A stretch of DNA of 64,000 nt, from assembly GCA_938084835.1 (NCBI GenBank), contig CALKER010000004.1, forward strand, positions 62,001 through 126,000, written 5' to 3'. This stretch comes from an uncultured Thermoguttaceae bacterium (lineage in GTDB: Bacteria; Planctomycetota; Planctomycetia; Pirellulales; Thermoguttaceae). Under the pieces are notes generated by a model, which made no database searches, was not told the DNA's origin, and was given only the letters and a program-made list of their open reading frames with translations. Below are positions 63,155 through 64,000 of this stretch, piece by piece. The translations under genes were made by a program, and so were the position numbers. Numbering within the stretch: position 1 is the stretch's first letter; each line of letters starts with the position of its first letter.

Positions 63155-64000
63155 ATGATGAAAATAAAATTAGGAGCAAGCGGCCTCGAGGTTTCCCCAA
63201 TCGCCTTCGGCACTTGGCAGCTCAGTAGGAAGTACTGGGGTTTTCAGTCCAGAGAAGACATTGTTGCGGCAATTTGGGAAGGATTTGACCACGGCGTCAA
63301 TCTCATCGATACTGCCGAGGCCTACGGCGCCGGCTTTGCCGAAAGCGTCGTGGGCGAAGCCATTCGTCACCTTCCCAGGGAGGAGCTTGTGATCGCCACG
63401 AAGGTTTACAAGCGCTTTGGGGAGGCTGGCGAAGGTTGTCCCGATTTGACCGCTCAGCAAATTATTCGTCGGTGTGAAGGTTCTCTCCGCCGCCTTGGGG
63501 TCGAATATATTGACATTTATCTCCTGCATTTTTTCGATCCCCTCACCCCCTACGAAGAGACTGCTTTCGCCATGGAACAATTACTGCGGCAAGGAAAAGT
63601 CCGGGCGATCGGTCTCAGTAACCACACGGTGGAGCAAATTCGCGCCCACCGCCGATACGCTCCGTATACTGTTGTCCAGCCTTTCTACAGTCTGATCGAT
63701 CCCCGAGCAGAGGACGATATCCTCCCGTACTGTCAGATGGAGGGACTCGGGGTGATGGTTTATTCCCCCATGCACATGGGGCTACTGTCCGGAAAGTATG
63801 CGGGAGTGGAAAAGTTTGATGATTTCCGCCGGCATCACCCCGACTTTCAGGGGGAAAGATTTGCTTGGCTGTGCCACCAGGTCCAGCAACTGGAACCTAT
63901 TGCGGCGCGGTATCAGTTGAGCATCTATCAGTTGGTGCTAGTGGCCACCCTCATGCACCCAGGGATTCATGTGGCCATTTGTGGCATTAAAATGCCCTCC
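63155..64000 (+). CDS. Aldo/keto reductase, cut by the window end
   Basis: NADPH-dependent oxidoreductase of the AKR superfamily, cytoplasmic; substrate unknown. Seen: 282 codons read through to the window end without a stop, so the C-terminus is missing. Opening MMKIKLGASGLEVSPIAFGT, the AKR tetrad D52 (LIDTAEAYG), Y58, K83 (VIATKVY) and H125 (IYLLHFFDP), and SNHTVEQI near 160-170. The family length of about 310-330 suggests 30-50 residues are lost. Start: ATG at 63155 or 63158; an upstream GGGG is the only ribosome-binding-like stretch. It follows the VWA gene by 155 nt. Confidence 0.86.
   Translation, partial: MMKIKLGASGLEVSPIAFGTWQLSRKYWGFQSREDIVAAIWEGFDHGVNLIDTAEAYGAGFAESVVGEAIRHLPREELVIATKVYKRFGEAGEGCPDLTAQQIIRRCEGSLRRLGVEYIDIYLLHFFDPLTPYEETAFAMEQLLRQGKVRAIGLSNHTVEQIRAHRRYAPYTVVQPFYSLIDPRAEDDILPYCQMEGLGVMVYSPMHMGLLSGKYAGVEKFDDFRRHHPDFQGERFAWLCHQVQQLEPIAARYQLSIYQLVLVATLMHPGIHVAICGIKMPS

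Overview
The window reads as a chromosomal segment of a member of the Planctomycetota. The best markers are an EF-Tu with the planctomycete-type switch I region ([15 protein letters not shown]), a DUF1559 domain, a DUF1080-ThuA fusion, a VWA/glutamine-amidotransferase-like membrane protein and long AT-rich spacers between core ribosomal genes. A Pirellulales or Thermoguttaceae-type relative is my guess; no 16S rRNA gene is present to test it. No CRISPR array, insertion sequence, phage gene or rRNA was found.

Layout. 1-2.9 kb: minus-strand pair btaA-btaB, predicted to make the phosphorus-free betaine lipid DGTS. 3.8-7.9 kb: two plus-strand sodium:solute symporters and a small one-helix membrane protein. 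8.2-15.0 kb: minus strand, kdsD and kdsC (Kdo synthesis) followed by a giant LptC/LptA-like protein, then hpt. 16.5-18.7 kb: a secreted right-handed beta-helix protein. 19.3-40.2 kb: the translation and transcription block in the ancestral order tRNA-Tyr, tRNA-Gly, tRNA-Thr, tuf, tRNA-Trp, secE, nusG, rplK, rplA, rplJ, rplL, rpoB, rpoC, rpsL, rpsG, fusA, with unusually large spacers and a strong terminator between rpsG and fusA. 40.5-43.2 kb: minus-strand glgP and a hotdog thioesterase. 44.6-52.0 kb: three plus-strand genes in tight succession (DUF1080-ThuA, a zinc-ribbon/membrane/DUF1559/STN-like fusion of 1283 residues, and a membrane-anchored alpha/alpha-toroid protein). 52.8-59.5 kb: minus strand, an enolase-superfamily enzyme, ilvD, a deoxyhypusine-synthase homologue and glyA. 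60.8-63.0 kb: a VWA/GATase-like membrane protein. 63.2 kb to the end: an aldo/keto reductase cut by the window edge.

Three themes stand out. First, envelope biology: betaine lipid synthesis, Kdo/LPS transport and the zinc-ribbon/DUF1559/STN module. Second, the gene order of the tuf to rpoC block is conserved while its spacers have grown to 0.2-1.2 kb. Third, several of those spacers carry small tandem duplications (about 14-26 nt units), which suggests an active duplication process outside genes. The least described candidate system is the 44.6-52.0 kb module, centred on the multi-domain protein at 46315-50166.
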